DNA from: a virus
Strand: one strand, 5' to 3'
Length of the DNA stretch: 24,471 nucleotides
IMG/VR virus record: IMGVR_UViG_3300028025_003438
Coordinates: 1-24,471 of that record
The notes beneath the pieces were generated by a model, which saw nothing but the letters and a program-made list of their open reading frames with translations, was not told the DNA's origin and did not search any database. Of the stretch, positions 23,797-24,471 are shown in pieces. The translations under genes were made by a program, and so were the position numbers. Each line of letters starts with the position of its first letter. Position 1 is the first letter of the stretch.

Positions 23797-24471
23797 TTAT
23801 CTCCTATCTATTTGTTTAGAATCAAGTGACATAGTAGCTAAACGCCAATAGCCAGTAGTTGTTATTCTGTAATTCATTACACGACCATATACTCTTGGAT
23901 CAACTTTGTAACCCTGAGATTTTTCATTGTTAGGTAAAAATGTAAATGTATCTTTTAAATCAGGATCATCTATTGATAAATCAATATTATCTACATAATT
24001 GTTTTGCCCTATTACTCTTATAGTAATACTTGCATTACTAGGTACTTGATCAAATATAGGATAGACAGAGCTAATCATTGTACTTCCAGTAACATCCCCT
24101 GTGTTTAATTTTTTCTTTTCAATATAAGATGTATATGCGACTAATGCTGAACCATTCCACATTAAATAATTGCTATCTGTTACTAATGTTTGTGTTGTAT
24201 TAGTACACATGTATATTACTTCAGTTCCATATTGAAATGTAGTAGATACATTAGCAGGACCAGTAAAGGCGTAAGTTAAAGATGGTAATGTTCTTTTAGA
24301 CCATGTGTTATTTTTGTAATTAAACACTAAAGCTTCATTACATACTGTAGAAGAACCTTTAGGGTAATTAATCCATATTTCTTTATAAAAAGAATTTTTA
24401 ACTAAGTGTACTTTGTTAATATAATCTTTATTTAAATTATTAAAGAAATATTTTTTAATTCTAAAGTCAGC
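23797..24471 (-). CDS. Phage tail or head-tail hub protein, C-terminal part (5' end outside window)
   Basis: The frame is open to the right edge and gives 224 residues. An internal GTG at 24327 is not the start, because conserved sequence continues upstream of it: KEIWINYPKGSSTVCNEALV followed by FNYKNNTWS. This E-(I/V)-W...YP.G.S..C(N/D)...V(F/Y)NY....W pattern, together with the ending GYWRLATMSLDSKQIDRR, recurs in podovirus tail stabilisation or hub proteins in which beta-propeller-like blades end in GRR. It probably belongs to the tail or connector complex. The TAA stop lies one base before the next start, and AGG AGA, its last two codons, serve as the ribosome binding site of the fibre gene. 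Confidence 0.75.
   Translation of the reverse strand, partial: ADFRIKKYFFNNLNKDYINKVHLVKNSFYKEIWINYPKGSSTVCNEALVFNYKNNTWSKRTLPSLTYAFTGPANVSTTFQYGTEVIYMCTNTTQTLVTDSNYLMWNGSALVAYTSYIEKKKLNTGDVTGSTMISSVYPIFDQVPSNASITIRVIGQNNYVDNIDLSIDDPDLKDTFTFLPNNEKSQGYKVDPRVYGRVMNYRITTTGYWRLATMSLDSKQIDRR

Noticed and set aside
24325-24327. GTG at 24327 as the start of the last leftward gene
   Set aside because: The frame stays open to the window edge and the upstream residues (KEIWINYPKGSSTVCNEAL) belong to the same conserved pattern, so the gene is 5'-truncated by the window instead.
1-24471. CRISPR array, insertion sequence, integrase or diversity-generating retroelement
   Set aside because: No regular direct repeats with spacers, transposase, recombinase or reverse transcriptase motifs were seen on either strand.

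Overview
This AT-rich, very densely coding window looks like part of the genome of a lytic podovirus-type tailed phage (Caudoviricetes). It has a T7-like primase-helicase, a T7-like single-subunit RNA polymerase, a vitamin-B12-dependent ribonucleotide reductase, and a late operon for tail and ejected proteins. Small ATGA and TAATG overlaps are frequent. The gene content reminds me of uncultured marine podoviruses, perhaps the HMO-2011-type group. That link is from memory and unverified. I see no integrase, repressor or other sign of lysogeny. The DNA polymerase, terminase, portal and capsid genes are not in the window.

Layout. The left third (1-7932) is read rightwards. It holds the end of an unidentified gene, a 50-aa ORF, the primase-helicase, the T7-like RNA polymerase, a class II ribonucleotide reductase, and a thioredoxin-like protein that starts with TTG and is coupled to the reductase. 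Two tRNA genes follow (CAU anticodon, and Arg-UCU). Next come five small overlapping genes, one of which is a Dps-type ferritin with a complete set of ferroxidase ligands. A bidirectional terminator at 7942-7977 separates this from the rest (7983-24471), which is read leftwards. In transcription order that late operon encodes a tail protein (cut by the window edge), a repeat-built tail-fibre protein, a small fibre protein, a glycine-rich putative adhesin, a GNAT-like protein, two small internal virion proteins, and three giant proteins of 1044, 1416 and 1201 aa that I interpret as ejected cargo.

Main discovery. The last giant protein (1201 aa) carries, in the correct order, recognisable versions of the T7/N4-family RNA polymerase motifs: a divergent T/DxxGR element, motif A (DG..NG), motif B (K-x7-YG) and motif C (HD). 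It is therefore probably a virion-packaged, N4-vRNAP-like polymerase. The phage would then carry two RNA polymerases of the same superfamily in convergent transcription units. One (733 aa, short N-terminal domain) would be made in the cell; the other would be injected with the DNA. The neighbouring 1416-aa protein starts with a staphylococcal-nuclease-like domain, so the ejected cargo may include both a polymerase and a nuclease.

How the parts may work together. The injected polymerase could transcribe early genes. The T7-like polymerase could then serve middle or late genes, possibly from sites built on the 11-bp sequence GTCCCCTAATA found in front of the reductase gene and in front of the tRNAs. 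The reductase and thioredoxin pair would supply deoxynucleotides, and the Dps-like protein could protect DNA or handle iron. The tRNA-Arg(UCU) fits a hand-counted shift from CGN arginine codons in the primase to AGA/AGG in the 1201-aa polymerase.
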